A stretch of 64,000 nt of DNA from Leisingera caerulea DSM 24564 (GTDB lineage: Bacteria; Pseudomonadota; Alphaproteobacteria; Rhodobacterales; Rhodobacteraceae): assembly GCF_000473325.1 (NCBI RefSeq), contig NZ_KI421513.1:363217-427216 (forward strand), in the 5' to 3' direction. The notes beneath the pieces are model-generated. The model was not told where the DNA came from. It saw nothing but the letters and a program-made list of their open reading frames with translations, and made no database searches. Made by a program: the position numbers and the translations under genes. Below are positions 1 through 7,828 of the stretch, piece after piece (within the stretch, counting starts at the first letter, position 1; the number at the start of each line of letters is the position of its first letter).

Positions 1-251
1 AGCCCGCGCCCGCGGCCCAGAGACATGAGGATCGCGGGCATCTGGCTGAGCTGCGTGCCGGTCAGGGTGTCGATCAGCAGGGGCGGCGCCATGAAGGGCT
101 GCGGCTGGTCCGCCGCATCCCGGTCTTTCAGCTCTGCCACTGCGTCAAACCCGGGCTCTTCCCACTGCTGCCCGGCATAGGCCAGCACGTAGCGGATGAA
201 ATGGCCCCGGAACGGGATCGGCCAGTAGAACAGCTGATAGCGCGCCGCCAT
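1..251 (-). CDS. Glutathione S-transferase family protein, N-terminal part (cut by window edge)
   Basis: Reading on the minus strand from an ATG at 251, about 83 residues are visible before the window ends. They begin MAARYQLFYWPIPFRGHF and continue with IRYVLAYAG, then a PPLLID segment and LSQMPAIL. This order (beta1-alpha1 with RGHFIRYVL, a cis-Pro-like PPLL strand, then a Q/S-rich glutathione gamma-Glu contact) fits the thioredoxin-like N-terminal domain of glutathione S-transferases. The start lies 4 bases after the aldehyde dehydrogenase stop, so it is the fourth gene of the RpiR-Rieske-ALDH operon. It may detoxify an aldehyde or formaldehyde-derived product, but the substrate is unknown and the C-terminal helical domain is outside the window. 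Confidence 0.75.
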   Translation of the reverse strand, partial: MAARYQLFYWPIPFRGHFIRYVLAYAGQQWEEPGFDAVAELKDRDAADQPQPFMAPPLLIDTLTGTQLSQMPAILMSLGRGRG

Positions 252-255
252 TGCC

Positions 256-1710
256 TCAGCCCCCCAGCCTCATGGCGATGTTCTTGGTCTGAACATAGTT
301 CCACAGCGCCTCGCGGCCCTTTTCGCGGCCGTAGCCGGATTTGCCGTAACCGCCGAACGGGGTCTCGACGCCGCCCGCGTACCATTCGTTCACGAAGACC
401 TGGCCTGCACGGATCTGGCGGGCGCAGCGCGTGGCGCGGTCCAAATCGCGGGTGAAGACACCGCCGACCAGCCCGTATTCGGTGCTGTTGGCGATCTCGA
501 TGGCCTCGGTATCGGAGCGGAACTTGAGGACCGAGAGGACCGGGCCGAAGATCTCCTCGCTGGCGATGCTGTCGTTCGCGGTGATGCCGGACACAACGGT
601 CGGGGCCAGGAAGGCACCCGAATTCCCAGCAGGCGCGCCGCCTGCGGCGATGGTGGCGCCGTCGGCCTGGGCCTGCTGGACGATGCCGAGGGCGCGGTCG
701 CGCTGGGGCATGGAGACCATGGCGCCCATATTGGCGCCGAACTCCGGACGGTCGATGCCAGCCCCCACGCTGAGGCTTTGCGCCACGTTCACCGCGCGCT
801 CGACCAGCTCGTCATGGCGGCTTTCGTGCACGATCACCCGGCTCATGGCGCTGCAGACCTGGCCCGCGTTGAAATAGATGCCCCAGCGGATGTCGTTCTC
901 GAACGCTTCCAGGTCGGCGTCCTCATGCACGATGGCGGCGGATTTGCCACCGAGTTCCAGCACGCAAGGCACCACGTTCTGCGCCGCGGCGGTGGCGATG
1001 CGGATGCCGGTGGGCACCGAGCCCGTGAAGACAATCTGGTTGACCTGGGGATGGCCCGCCAGCGCCGCGCCGGCCTCGTGGCCATAGCCGCAGAGCACGT
1101 TGACCGCACCGGCGGGGAAACCGGCAGCCTCTGCCGCGCGGGCAAGCCAGATGTTGGTGAGCGGGGTCAGTTCAGGCGTCTTGATCACGCAGGCGTTGCC
1201 GGTAGCCAGCGCCGCCGACAGCGAGCGCGCGGTCATCTCCACCGGGTAATTCCAGGGGATGATTTGAGCGGAGACGCCCATCGGCTCATTCTCGGTCCAG
1301 TCGAAATAGCCGCCGCCCAGCGGGATCGAGCGGCCCTCTACCGTGCTGGCCTGGTTGCCGTAGTATTCGAAATAGAGCGCGGCGCCCTCGACCTCGATCC
1401 GCGACTCCCAAAGCGGCTTGCCCTGCTCCAGGGTCAGGACGCGGGCAATTTCGTCAATATGGTCGAGCAGGTATCGGCCCATGGCCTGCACCATGCGGCC
1501 GCGCGCAATCGGGCGCAGGGCCGAAAGATCGCCGGACAGATGCAGGCGGCGGGCGGCCTGCACGGCGCGGTCCACGTCTGCGGCATCGGCCAGCGCGTGG
1601 CGGGCCAGAAGCTCGCCATTCGCCGGGTTGGTGACATCAATCCACCCTGCCCCGCCGGGCACCCATTCGCCGGCGATGTAGTTCAGCCATTCGGCATCAA
1701 GCTGTGTCAT
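256..1710 (-). CDS. NAD(P)-dependent aldehyde dehydrogenase
   Basis: The 484-residue protein is full length for the ALDH superfamily. The catalytic pair is visible: Glu252 in VLELGGKSAAIV and Cys286 in FNAGQVCSAMS. The PWNYP motif near 152 and the EEIFGPVLSV segment near the C-terminal third are also present. The overall look is that of betaine-aldehyde or gamma-aminobutyraldehyde-type dehydrogenases. It starts 6 bases after the Rieske oxygenase stop and is followed 4 bases later by the GST gene, so the genes are almost certainly co-transcribed. A plausible role is oxidising an aldehyde released by oxidative demethylation or C-N cleavage of a quaternary amine. The exact substrate cannot be read from sequence. 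Confidence 0.9.
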   Translation of the reverse strand: MTQLDAEWLNYIAGEWVPGGAGWIDVTNPANGELLARHALADAADVDRAVQAARRLHLSGDLSALRPIARGRMVQAMGRYLLDHIDEIARVLTLEQGKPLWESRIEVEGAALYFEYYGNQASTVEGRSIPLGGGYFDWTENEPMGVSAQIIPWNYPVEMTARSLSAALATGNACVIKTPELTPLTNIWLARAAEAAGFPAGAVNVLCGYGHEAGAALAGHPQVNQIVFTGSVPTGIRIATAAAQNVVPCVLELGGKSAAIVHEDADLEAFENDIRWGIYFNAGQVCSAMSRVIVHESRHDELVERAVNVAQSLSVGAGIDRPEFGANMGAMVSMPQRDRALGIVQQAQADGATIAAGGAPAGNSGAFLAPTVVSGITANDSIASEEIFGPVLSVLKFRSDTEAIEIANSTEYGLVGGVFTRDLDRATRCARQIRAGQVFVNEWYAGGVETPFGGYGKSGYGREKGREALWNYVQTKNIAMRLGG

Positions 1711-1716
1711 AGTTTG

Positions 1717-2820
1717 TCAGGTCCCTGCTGCTGCGAGGTCGCGGTCAGCCGCTTCGCGCATCCACTTCTGAAGATGCAGGATGGAATGTTCCGAGTTCAC
1801 TCCGCAAGAGGGGTCGACCACCAAGGGCCCGGGAACATAGCCACGGCTGCTCAGGCCGCGCTGCACGGATTCCACCAAATGAATGTCTTCCTCCACCGTG
1901 GTGGCCCGGTCCTGCACTGCCATCCGGCGCACGGTTTCATTGTCCTCGCCGCGGATCGAATACCAGCCGCGCCAGACCACCACACGGCCGGCATCCACCG
2001 CCCGCCAGTGATAGGTGTTTAGCAGGTTGCCGGGATAGACCTGGAAGGAGAACATCGGCCACAGGAACCAGCTGGAGTATCTCTCGTTGTTCTCAAAGCC
2101 TGAGTTGATGTCATAGGTCATCTGGTCCAGCGCATTGCACTCGGTGGTGTGGCGCAGGCAGAAACCCTGGGGCTGGATGTCGTAGGTTTCCGGCTTGATC
2201 ACACCGGTGGCGAAGGTCGGATGGTTGAGGCTGCAGTGGTAGCATTCGGAGTAGTTTTCGACCGAGACCTTCCAGTTGCAGTTTTCCGGGATCTCCACCC
2301 ATTCCAGCGGCTTCAGGTCACTCCAGTTGGGGACAAAGCTCTCCACCTCGCCACGCACACCCGGGAACCAGTCGTCCATCGGCTTGGCCTCGGGGTCGAG
2401 GTTCACGAAGATAAAGCCCAGGAAGACCTCGGTGCGGACCTCGGTCAGGCAGACCCTGGACTTGTCGAAGCCCTGCACCGATTTCAAGTTCGGCCCGGCG
2501 CGCAGCTGGCCGGTCAACTCGTAGGTCCAGGCGTGGTAGGGGCAGACCACAACCCGCGTGGTGCCCTCGCCCGAGACCAGCTGGTGAGCGCGGTGCTGGC
2601 AGACGTTATAGAAGGTGCGGATCTCGCCATCCCGCCCCTTGATGCTGAACAGGCTTTCACCCGCCATCTCAAAGGCGAAGTAGTCGCCGGGGTTTTCCAG
2701 CTGGCTGGCGTGGCCGGCAAACTGCCAGGTGCGGGCCAGCAGGCCCTTGCGCTCCGCCTCGAAGATGGCCGGATCGGTATAATACCGTGCCTCCAGCGAA
2801 TGGGTCAGAGGGGCGTTCAT
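1717..2820 (-). CDS. Rieske-type aromatic ring-hydroxylating/betaine monooxygenase alpha subunit
   Basis: A 367-residue Rieske non-haem iron oxygenase. The [2Fe-2S] ligands are Cys74-x-His76 and Cys93-x2-His96. The mononuclear iron site is in NYSECYHCSLNH, with His195 and His200 and an acidic bridge at Glu192. Length and motif style resemble glycine-betaine (GbcA), stachydrine and carnitine monooxygenases rather than arene dioxygenases. No reductase partner gene lies nearby, so electrons must come from elsewhere. The ATG overlaps the upstream regulator stop by 4 bases. Given the divergent dimethylglycine-dehydrogenase-like gene and the betaine racemase-like gene downstream, oxidative N-demethylation of a betaine is the best inference. 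Confidence 0.85.
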   Translation of the reverse strand: MNAPLTHSLEARYYTDPAIFEAERKGLLARTWQFAGHASQLENPGDYFAFEMAGESLFSIKGRDGEIRTFYNVCQHRAHQLVSGEGTTRVVVCPYHAWTYELTGQLRAGPNLKSVQGFDKSRVCLTEVRTEVFLGFIFVNLDPEAKPMDDWFPGVRGEVESFVPNWSDLKPLEWVEIPENCNWKVSVENYSECYHCSLNHPTFATGVIKPETYDIQPQGFCLRHTTECNALDQMTYDINSGFENNERYSSWFLWPMFSFQVYPGNLLNTYHWRAVDAGRVVVWRGWYSIRGEDNETVRRMAVQDRATTVEEDIHLVESVQRGLSSRGYVPGPLVVDPSCGVNSEHSILHLQKWMREAADRDLAAAGT

Positions 2821-3704
2821 TCAGGGTCCTCCGCATAAAGGCCCAACTGGTGCCTGCGCTTGTGAAATTTCTCCACCCGCTCGACGATCTCCTCGCTGGA
2901 GACTGCAATCACAAAGGAGAGCAGCGTTTCCAGCAGGGCAATGGTCGAGACGGATGACGGGAAGAATTGCGGCGTGTCGGCCGCGACGACAAATCCGTGG
3001 TCCGCATTCAGGATCACGGGGCTGGCGGGACTGTCGGAGATACCGACAACGGCAACCCCCTGTTCGCGCGCAATCCGGACCGCCTCGATCACTTCGGCCC
3101 GGTAGGGCTTGCAGGTCATGGCAATCAGCACGTCCTGGCCGTCCGCCCAGGCGAGGTCATCCACCGCTGTGGAGCCGGGCCGCGGGATCGCGTGGAACTG
3201 CTTCATGCCGGTGGAAGCAAGATAGGTGAAGTTGCGGGCGTTGGCGTTATTGACGCCAACGCCGAGTGTGAAGACCTGGCGGGAGTCCCAGATCGCATGG
3301 GCTGCAGCCTCCAGCGTTGCGGCGTTGATACCCGCAAACGTCTCTTCGACGTTGCGGATGGCGGCGGCGGCCATATCCGCATAAAGCCCACCCAGTTCAC
3401 CGGACTTGCCGATGTCCTGCAGCCAGCGGGCCCGGTCGGGGAAAGACACCCCGCCCTTGCGAATCGCCTCGCGGAAGGGGGCGCGGAAATCCTCGTAGCC
3501 CTCGAACCCCACCTGCCGCGCCATGCGGACAAAAGTATTGGGCTTCACATTCGCCGCCTCGGCAATCTCGCGCACGGTGGAAACCCCGACATCGGCAGGG
3601 TTTTCCAGCACATAACGGGCCGCCTTCTGGGCCTCGGGGGTCAGCGCATCCCACTCCTCGGTGAGGCGCTCCAATACGGCTGTTGATACATTTGTGTCAT
3701 TCAT
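2817..3704 (-). CDS. MurR/RpiR family transcriptional regulator
   Basis: About 295 residues from the ATG at 3704. An N-terminal helix-turn-helix domain (EWDALTPEAQKAARYVLENP ... STVREIAEAANVKPNTFVRMARQVGF) is followed by a SIS sugar/phosphosugar-binding domain with GVGVNN near residue 140 and VGISDSP near 230. The frame stays open upstream to 3815. The 3704 start is preferred because the HTH then begins at the usual distance and the longer version would run into the divergent gene. It is the first gene of an operon with the Rieske oxygenase and aldehyde dehydrogenase, so it probably controls them and the divergent flavoenzyme. An inverted repeat lies at its start. Confidence 0.85.
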   Translation of the reverse strand: MNDTNVSTAVLERLTEEWDALTPEAQKAARYVLENPADVGVSTVREIAEAANVKPNTFVRMARQVGFEGYEDFRAPFREAIRKGGVSFPDRARWLQDIGKSGELGGLYADMAAAAIRNVEETFAGINAATLEAAAHAIWDSRQVFTLGVGVNNANARNFTYLASTGMKQFHAIPRPGSTAVDDLAWADGQDVLIAMTCKPYRAEVIEAVRIAREQGVAVVGISDSPASPVILNADHGFVVAADTPQFFPSSVSTIALLETLLSFVIAVSSEEIVERVEKFHKRRHQLGLYAEDPE

Positions 3705-3725
3705 GATTGACGATGGTACAAATGT
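3688..3725. promoter_or_regulatory. Candidate RpiR operator with divergent promoter
   Basis: Perfect 8-base arms ACATTTGT (3688-3695) and ACAAATGT (3718-3725) are separated by 22 bases. They span the regulator start codon and part of the 70-base divergent intergenic region. A TTGACG hexamer at 3707-3712 could be the -35 of the flavoenzyme gene, with a weak TAGCCT at 3731-3736. The right arm would lie between the two boxes. Binding by the RpiR protein is inferred. Confidence 0.45.
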
Positions 3726-3774
3726 GGAATTAGCCTGTCGAGCAGAAAAGCGCATTGCAATCAGGAACGGCGAA

Positions 3775-6234
3775 ATGGCTGAAAAAGAATTCCCGGCACA
3801 GGCCCGTGTGGTCATCGTGGGCGGCGGCGTGATGGGGGTGGGCCTGGCCTATCACCTGGCGCATGAGGGCTGGGGGTCCGAGGTTGTGCTGCTGGAAAAG
3901 GCGGAGCTGACCTCCGGTTCGACTTGGCACGCGGCGGGACAGATCACCCATTCCACCAGCTCCTTTGGCCTCGGCAAATGCGTGGATTACAACATCGGCC
4001 TCTACTCCGGGAAGCTGGAAAAAGAGACCGGCCAGGCGGTGACCTGGCATGGCTGCGGCTCGTTCCGGCTGGCCTACACAGAGGATGAGATGGACTGGCT
4101 GCGCCACACCCTGTCGGTTGGCCGCAGCCTGGGGTTCAACATTGAGCTGGTTGGGCCTGAGAAGGTCGCCGAACAGCACCCCTTCTATAACCTCGAAGGC
4201 GTTCTGGGCGCGCTTCACACCCCCGATGACGGCCACGTGGATCCCACCAACGTCACCATGGCGATGGCCGCAGGCGCCCGCCAGTTGGGCGCGCGCATCA
4301 TCCGCCGCTGCCGCGCCACCAACATCACGCAAGGACCGGACGGCGAGTGGATCGTGGAGACGGAGAAAGGCACCATCCGCTGCGAGCATGTGGTGAATGC
4401 CGGCGGCACCTATGCCCGCCAGATGGGCGAATGGTCCGGGCTGCAATTGCCGATGACCTCGATGACCCACCACTATTTTGTGACCGAACCGGTGCCGGAG
4501 TTCGAAGCGCTGGACAAAGAACTGCCAGTCATCCGCGATGACAAAAAGGTCTCAGGCTACATCCGCATGGAACAGAAGCGCGGCCTGATCGGGATCTACG
4601 AGAAGGAGGCCTCAAACTCAGTCTGGCATGACCATTGCCCCTGGGAATACGAGAACTGGCTGTTCGACGCCGACTATGACCGGGTGATGCCTTGGCTGGA
4701 GGAAAGCCTGAACCGTATGCCGATCTTTGCGGACCTCGGCATCCAGCGCGAAGTGCACGGCGCGATCTCGCATCCGCCCGACGGCAACCCGCTGATTGGT
4801 CCGGCGCCGGGCGTCAAGAACTACTGGTGCTGCTGCGGCACCCAAATCGGCATCGGCTGGGGCCCGGGTCTGACCCGCGAGCTGGCGCGGTGGATGGTGC
4901 ATGGCGCCGCCGACATTTCCATGCGCGAGTATGACCCGCGCCGGTTTGGCTCCTATGCCACCAAGGACTGGCAGGTGACCAAGGCGCATGAGGACTATAA
5001 GCTGCGCCACGAGATCCCTTTCCCGCATTTTAACCGACTGGAAGGCCGACCCGTAAAGCCGTCGCCGCTCTACGACCGGCTCAAGGAAAAAGGCGCGGTT
5101 TATGAGGAGGTCTATGGCCACGAGCGCCCGCGCTGGTTTGCCAGGAACGGGGTTGAAAAGCGCGATCACTATTCCTTCAAGCGCAACGTGGTGCATGACG
5201 TGGTCGGAGCTGAGGTGAAGGCCGTGCGCGAGGGCGTGGGCATCATGGATATCTCTGCCTTCACCAAGGTCCAGGTCTCGGGCCCCGGGGCTGCGGCGCT
5301 CTTGGACCGGCTGACCGCCAACCGGCTGCCGCAGAAGGCTGGCGGCATTGCCCTCACCCACATGCTGAACCGCCGTGGAAGGATCGAGCTGGAAACCACC
5401 GTGGTGAAGCTTGCAGAGGGCAGCTACTACCTGGTGTGCGCCGCCTTCTTTGAACAGCGGCTGCTGGACCACCTGAACCAGAACCTCGCGGGTGAAGCGG
5501 TGGAGATCACGACCCTCTCCACCGATTGGGCCGCGCTTGCTCTCAATGGCCCGAAAGCCCGTGAGCTTCTGGCCGCCTGCACCGATGCGGATCTGACAAA
5601 CGTCGGCTTCAAATGGCTGACGGCGCAGCAGATCGAGGTCGCAGGCCACACTCTCTGGGCCTTGCGGATATCTTATGCGGGCGAGCTTGGCTGGGAACTG
5701 CACATCCCGCGGGGCAGCACCCTGGCGGTTTACGATGCGCTTTGGTCGGCAGGCGAAGCGCATGACATTGCCGACTACGGCTCCTTCGCAATGAACGCGA
5801 TGCGGATGGAGAAGGGCTTCAAGGGCGCGGGCGAGCTGACCAACGAGGTGACCCTGGCCGAAGCGGACGTGCTGCGCTTTGCCAGCGCCGGCAAGGACTA
5901 TCTGGGCAAGGGCAAGACGCTGAACGCGGACGCCCTGCCCTGGGTCTGCGCCTATCTGGAGATCGAACCGGACGGCGTCACCGACGGCCATGGCGGCGAG
6001 GCTGTTCTGCTGGAGGGCAAGGTCGTGGGCTCCACCGCGTCGGTCGCCTTTGGCCACACCGTCGGCAAGATCCTGGCCTTCGCCTATGTGAAACCGCACG
6101 CCAATGTGCCCGGCACAGAGATCGAGGTGGTGATCGCAGGCACGCCGCGCAAGGGCCGGATCCTAGGTGCACCCGCCTATGATCCCGAAAGCCTGCTGCC
6201 CCGCACCGACGCAGCCCTCGCCCCGGCGGAATAA
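3775..6234 (+). CDS. FAD-dependent oxidoreductase with GcvT domains (dimethylglycine/sarcosine dehydrogenase-like)
   Basis: An 819-residue two-part enzyme. Residues about 10-370 are a DAO-type FAD domain (VVIVGGGVMGVGLAYHL; LTSGSTWHAAGQ, whose His is the usual covalent FAD attachment in the family). The rest is a glycine-cleavage T-protein-like folate domain (GVGIMDISAFTKVQVSGPGA ... LRISYAGELGWELHIP ... MRMEKGFKG). This is the architecture of dimethylglycine dehydrogenase, which removes an N-methyl group and passes formaldehyde to tetrahydrofolate. The start at 3775 follows an AGGAA ribosome-binding site. It is divergent from the Rieske operon, fitting sequential demethylation of a betaine: Rieske step first, flavin step next. 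Confidence 0.88.
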   Translation: MAEKEFPAQARVVIVGGGVMGVGLAYHLAHEGWGSEVVLLEKAELTSGSTWHAAGQITHSTSSFGLGKCVDYNIGLYSGKLEKETGQAVTWHGCGSFRLAYTEDEMDWLRHTLSVGRSLGFNIELVGPEKVAEQHPFYNLEGVLGALHTPDDGHVDPTNVTMAMAAGARQLGARIIRRCRATNITQGPDGEWIVETEKGTIRCEHVVNAGGTYARQMGEWSGLQLPMTSMTHHYFVTEPVPEFEALDKELPVIRDDKKVSGYIRMEQKRGLIGIYEKEASNSVWHDHCPWEYENWLFDADYDRVMPWLEESLNRMPIFADLGIQREVHGAISHPPDGNPLIGPAPGVKNYWCCCGTQIGIGWGPGLTRELARWMVHGAADISMREYDPRRFGSYATKDWQVTKAHEDYKLRHEIPFPHFNRLEGRPVKPSPLYDRLKEKGAVYEEVYGHERPRWFARNGVEKRDHYSFKRNVVHDVVGAEVKAVREGVGIMDISAFTKVQVSGPGAAALLDRLTANRLPQKAGGIALTHMLNRRGRIELETTVVKLAEGSYYLVCAAFFEQRLLDHLNQNLAGEAVEITTLSTDWAALALNGPKARELLAACTDADLTNVGFKWLTAQQIEVAGHTLWALRISYAGELGWELHIPRGSTLAVYDALWSAGEAHDIADYGSFAMNAMRMEKGFKGAGELTNEVTLAEADVLRFASAGKDYLGKGKTLNADALPWVCAYLEIEPDGVTDGHGGEAVLLEGKVVGSTASVAFGHTVGKILAFAYVKPHANVPGTEIEVVIAGTPRKGRILGAPAYDPESLLPRTDAALAPAE

Positions 6235-6251
6235 GCAGAACCCGGCTCCCC

Positions 6252-6309
6252 CTTTCATCTTTCCAATAATACTCCGGGGGAGCCGAAGGCGGGGGCAGCA
6301 CCCCCTCCC
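6252..6309 (-). repeat. Intergenic repeat family I, copy 1
   Basis: Read on the minus strand it is a GC-rich hairpin (GGGGG..CTGCCCCC), then CGGCTCCCCCGGAGTATT, then TGGAAAGATGAA. The same order occurs at 18444-18490, 34778-34830 and 46225-46280. It lies between the flavoenzyme stop and the broken alcohol dehydrogenase. Confidence 0.7.
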
Positions 6310-6335
6310 CCATAGCCAATAGGGACACGCGAAAT

Positions 6336-7200
6336 ATGACCCTCCCCGAAACCATGAAGGCGATGGTTCTGACCGGCCACGGCGATCTGGACAAATACGA
6401 AGAGCACGAGGACGGGCCGGTGCCGCAACCCGATCCGATGGAGGTGCTGATCAAGGCCGGCGCCTGCGGGTTGAACAACACCGGTGTGAACACCCGCTCC
6501 GGCTGGTATTCAAAGACCGTCGAGCACGCCGCAACCGGCGGCGCCCTTGAAGAAGCGGGCGCGGAAGACCCGGCCGGGGGCGGCCGCCCCCTCGTCTTCC
6601 CGCGGATTCAGGGTGCCGATGCCGTGGGCGAAGTTGTGGCTGCTGGCAAAGGCGCCGATCCTGCGCTTATAGGCAAGCGTGTCATGGCGGGCGGCTGGGT
6701 CCGCGACTGGGACGGCCCTGTAAACAAGGAAAAGGCCGGTTATTTCGGCTCCGAATGCGATGGCGGCTTTGCTGAATACACCAAGGCCGGCATGCACGGG
6801 GTGGCGGAGCTTGGTCCCGACCTGATCCTGCCGCGCGCACCGGAGAATCTGCGAGACGCACTTGGCGATGAGTCGGTGACCGTGGTGGCGGATGCGGTGG
6901 GCGGCCCCCCAATGGCCCAAGCTGATCGCCGTGCTGAAACGCGGCGGACGCTATACCTGCTCAACCGTGACCGCCGGGCCGATGGTGGAGCTGGACCGGC
7001 GCAAGCTCTATCTGCGCGACCTGACGTTCACCGGCTCCACCGGGACGCCGCATCGCACCTTCACCGGTGTGGTGTACTGCATCGAGAACGGGGAGATCAG
7101 ACCAGCGTCGGCGGCGGTTTGCCCGCTGGAGCAACTGGAGGAAGCGCAAGCCGCTTTCATTGCCACGAAGCACACAGGCAACATCACCGTCGTCCCGTGA
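6336..7200 (+). pseudogene. Zinc-type (MDR) alcohol dehydrogenase, broken by deletion and frameshift
   Basis: The first 155 residues are a GroES-like domain of a medium-chain dehydrogenase (VLIKAGACGLNNTGVNTR ... FPRIQGADAVGEVV ... GGFAEY). The sequence then jumps at about 6800-6815 from AGMHGVAE directly to LILPRAPENLRDAL. The stretch that normally carries the Rossmann GxGGVG nucleotide-binding motif, roughly 80 residues, is missing. At 6905-6910 a run of six C shifts the frame. Deleting one C joins DAVGGP to QWPKLIAVLKRGG and restores a normal C-terminus ending at 7200. Two independent lesions indicate a real pseudogene rather than only a sequencing error. It sits upstream of dddQ in the same direction. 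Confidence 0.85.
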
Positions 7201-7222
7201 CGCTCCCTGAGGTTTTCTTGCC

Positions 7223-7828
7223 ATGACCCCTGCTGAACAATCTCTCGCCTTCGCCCGCGCCTACCATCAGCTGACTCTGCTGATCGCCGCCACCCCGCCG
7301 CTGATACAATTTGCCGGCTGGCCGATGGCGCTGCCCGCGGAAAAGCCGGCCCCCCGCAAGATACCCGCTGCCGATCTCCTGAAGTCCTGGGCTGACGGCC
7401 ATACCGGCGTCACGCTCAGCCTGCGTGATGCAGTCCGCGGCATTACCGACTATGCCGACTGGCAGCAGACGTACACAGAGGAGGAAGTTGGTGCCGAATT
7501 CCTGTCGCGCTACGGCTACTTAGAGCTGGTCGGCCCATCCGGCCATTTCCAATCGAACGAGGTCCGCGCCTACGTCGCGTACTGGGGAGAGAACCTATAT
7601 TACCCCTGGCATCAGCACGAAGCTGAGGAGCTTTATTACATTATCGCCGGCGAGGCTCTGTTTGAGGCCGAGGGCATGCCGCCGCAAACCCTGCGCGCCG
7701 GGGACACCCGCCTGCATACATCGAACCAGCCCCATGCCATGACCACCGCCGGCAGCCCGGTTCTGGCCCTTGTGCTTTGGCGCGGCGCAGGGCTGACCGG
7801 CCTTCCCCGGATGAGTGCTGAACCATGA
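7223..7828 (+). CDS. dddQ: Dimethylsulfoniopropionate (DMSP) lyase, DddQ-type cupin
   Basis: A 201-residue protein with a C-terminal cupin. Motif 1 is WGENLYYPWHQHEAEELYYIIAGEA, giving His130, His132 and Glu136. Motif 2 is LRAGDTRLHTSNQPHAM, with His165 and His171. Conserved tyrosines lie at 120, 126, 127, 138 and 139. The roughly 120-residue helical N-terminus and total length match DddQ rather than the shorter DddW or DddK. DddQ cleaves DMSP to dimethyl sulfide and acrylate using a bound metal. The next gene overlaps by 4 bases, so the two are translationally coupled. Placement next to an enolase-superfamily racemase recalls the dddQ neighbourhood I remember from other roseobacters. No acrylate-handling gene is adjacent. 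Confidence 0.8.
   Translation: MTPAEQSLAFARAYHQLTLLIAATPPLIQFAGWPMALPAEKPAPRKIPAADLLKSWADGHTGVTLSLRDAVRGITDYADWQQTYTEEEVGAEFLSRYGYLELVGPSGHFQSNEVRAYVAYWGENLYYPWHQHEAEELYYIIAGEALFEAEGMPPQTLRAGDTRLHTSNQPHAMTTAGSPVLALVLWRGAGLTGLPRMSAEP

Noticed and set aside
4618..6099. A 493-codon open frame on the minus strand
   Set aside because: Antisense to the dimethylglycine-dehydrogenase-like gene, which has all expected motifs.
6905..6910. Sequencing error as the only cause of the broken alcohol dehydrogenase
   Set aside because: The C-run could be an error, but the separate loss of the Rossmann region near 6800-6815 already makes the protein defective.
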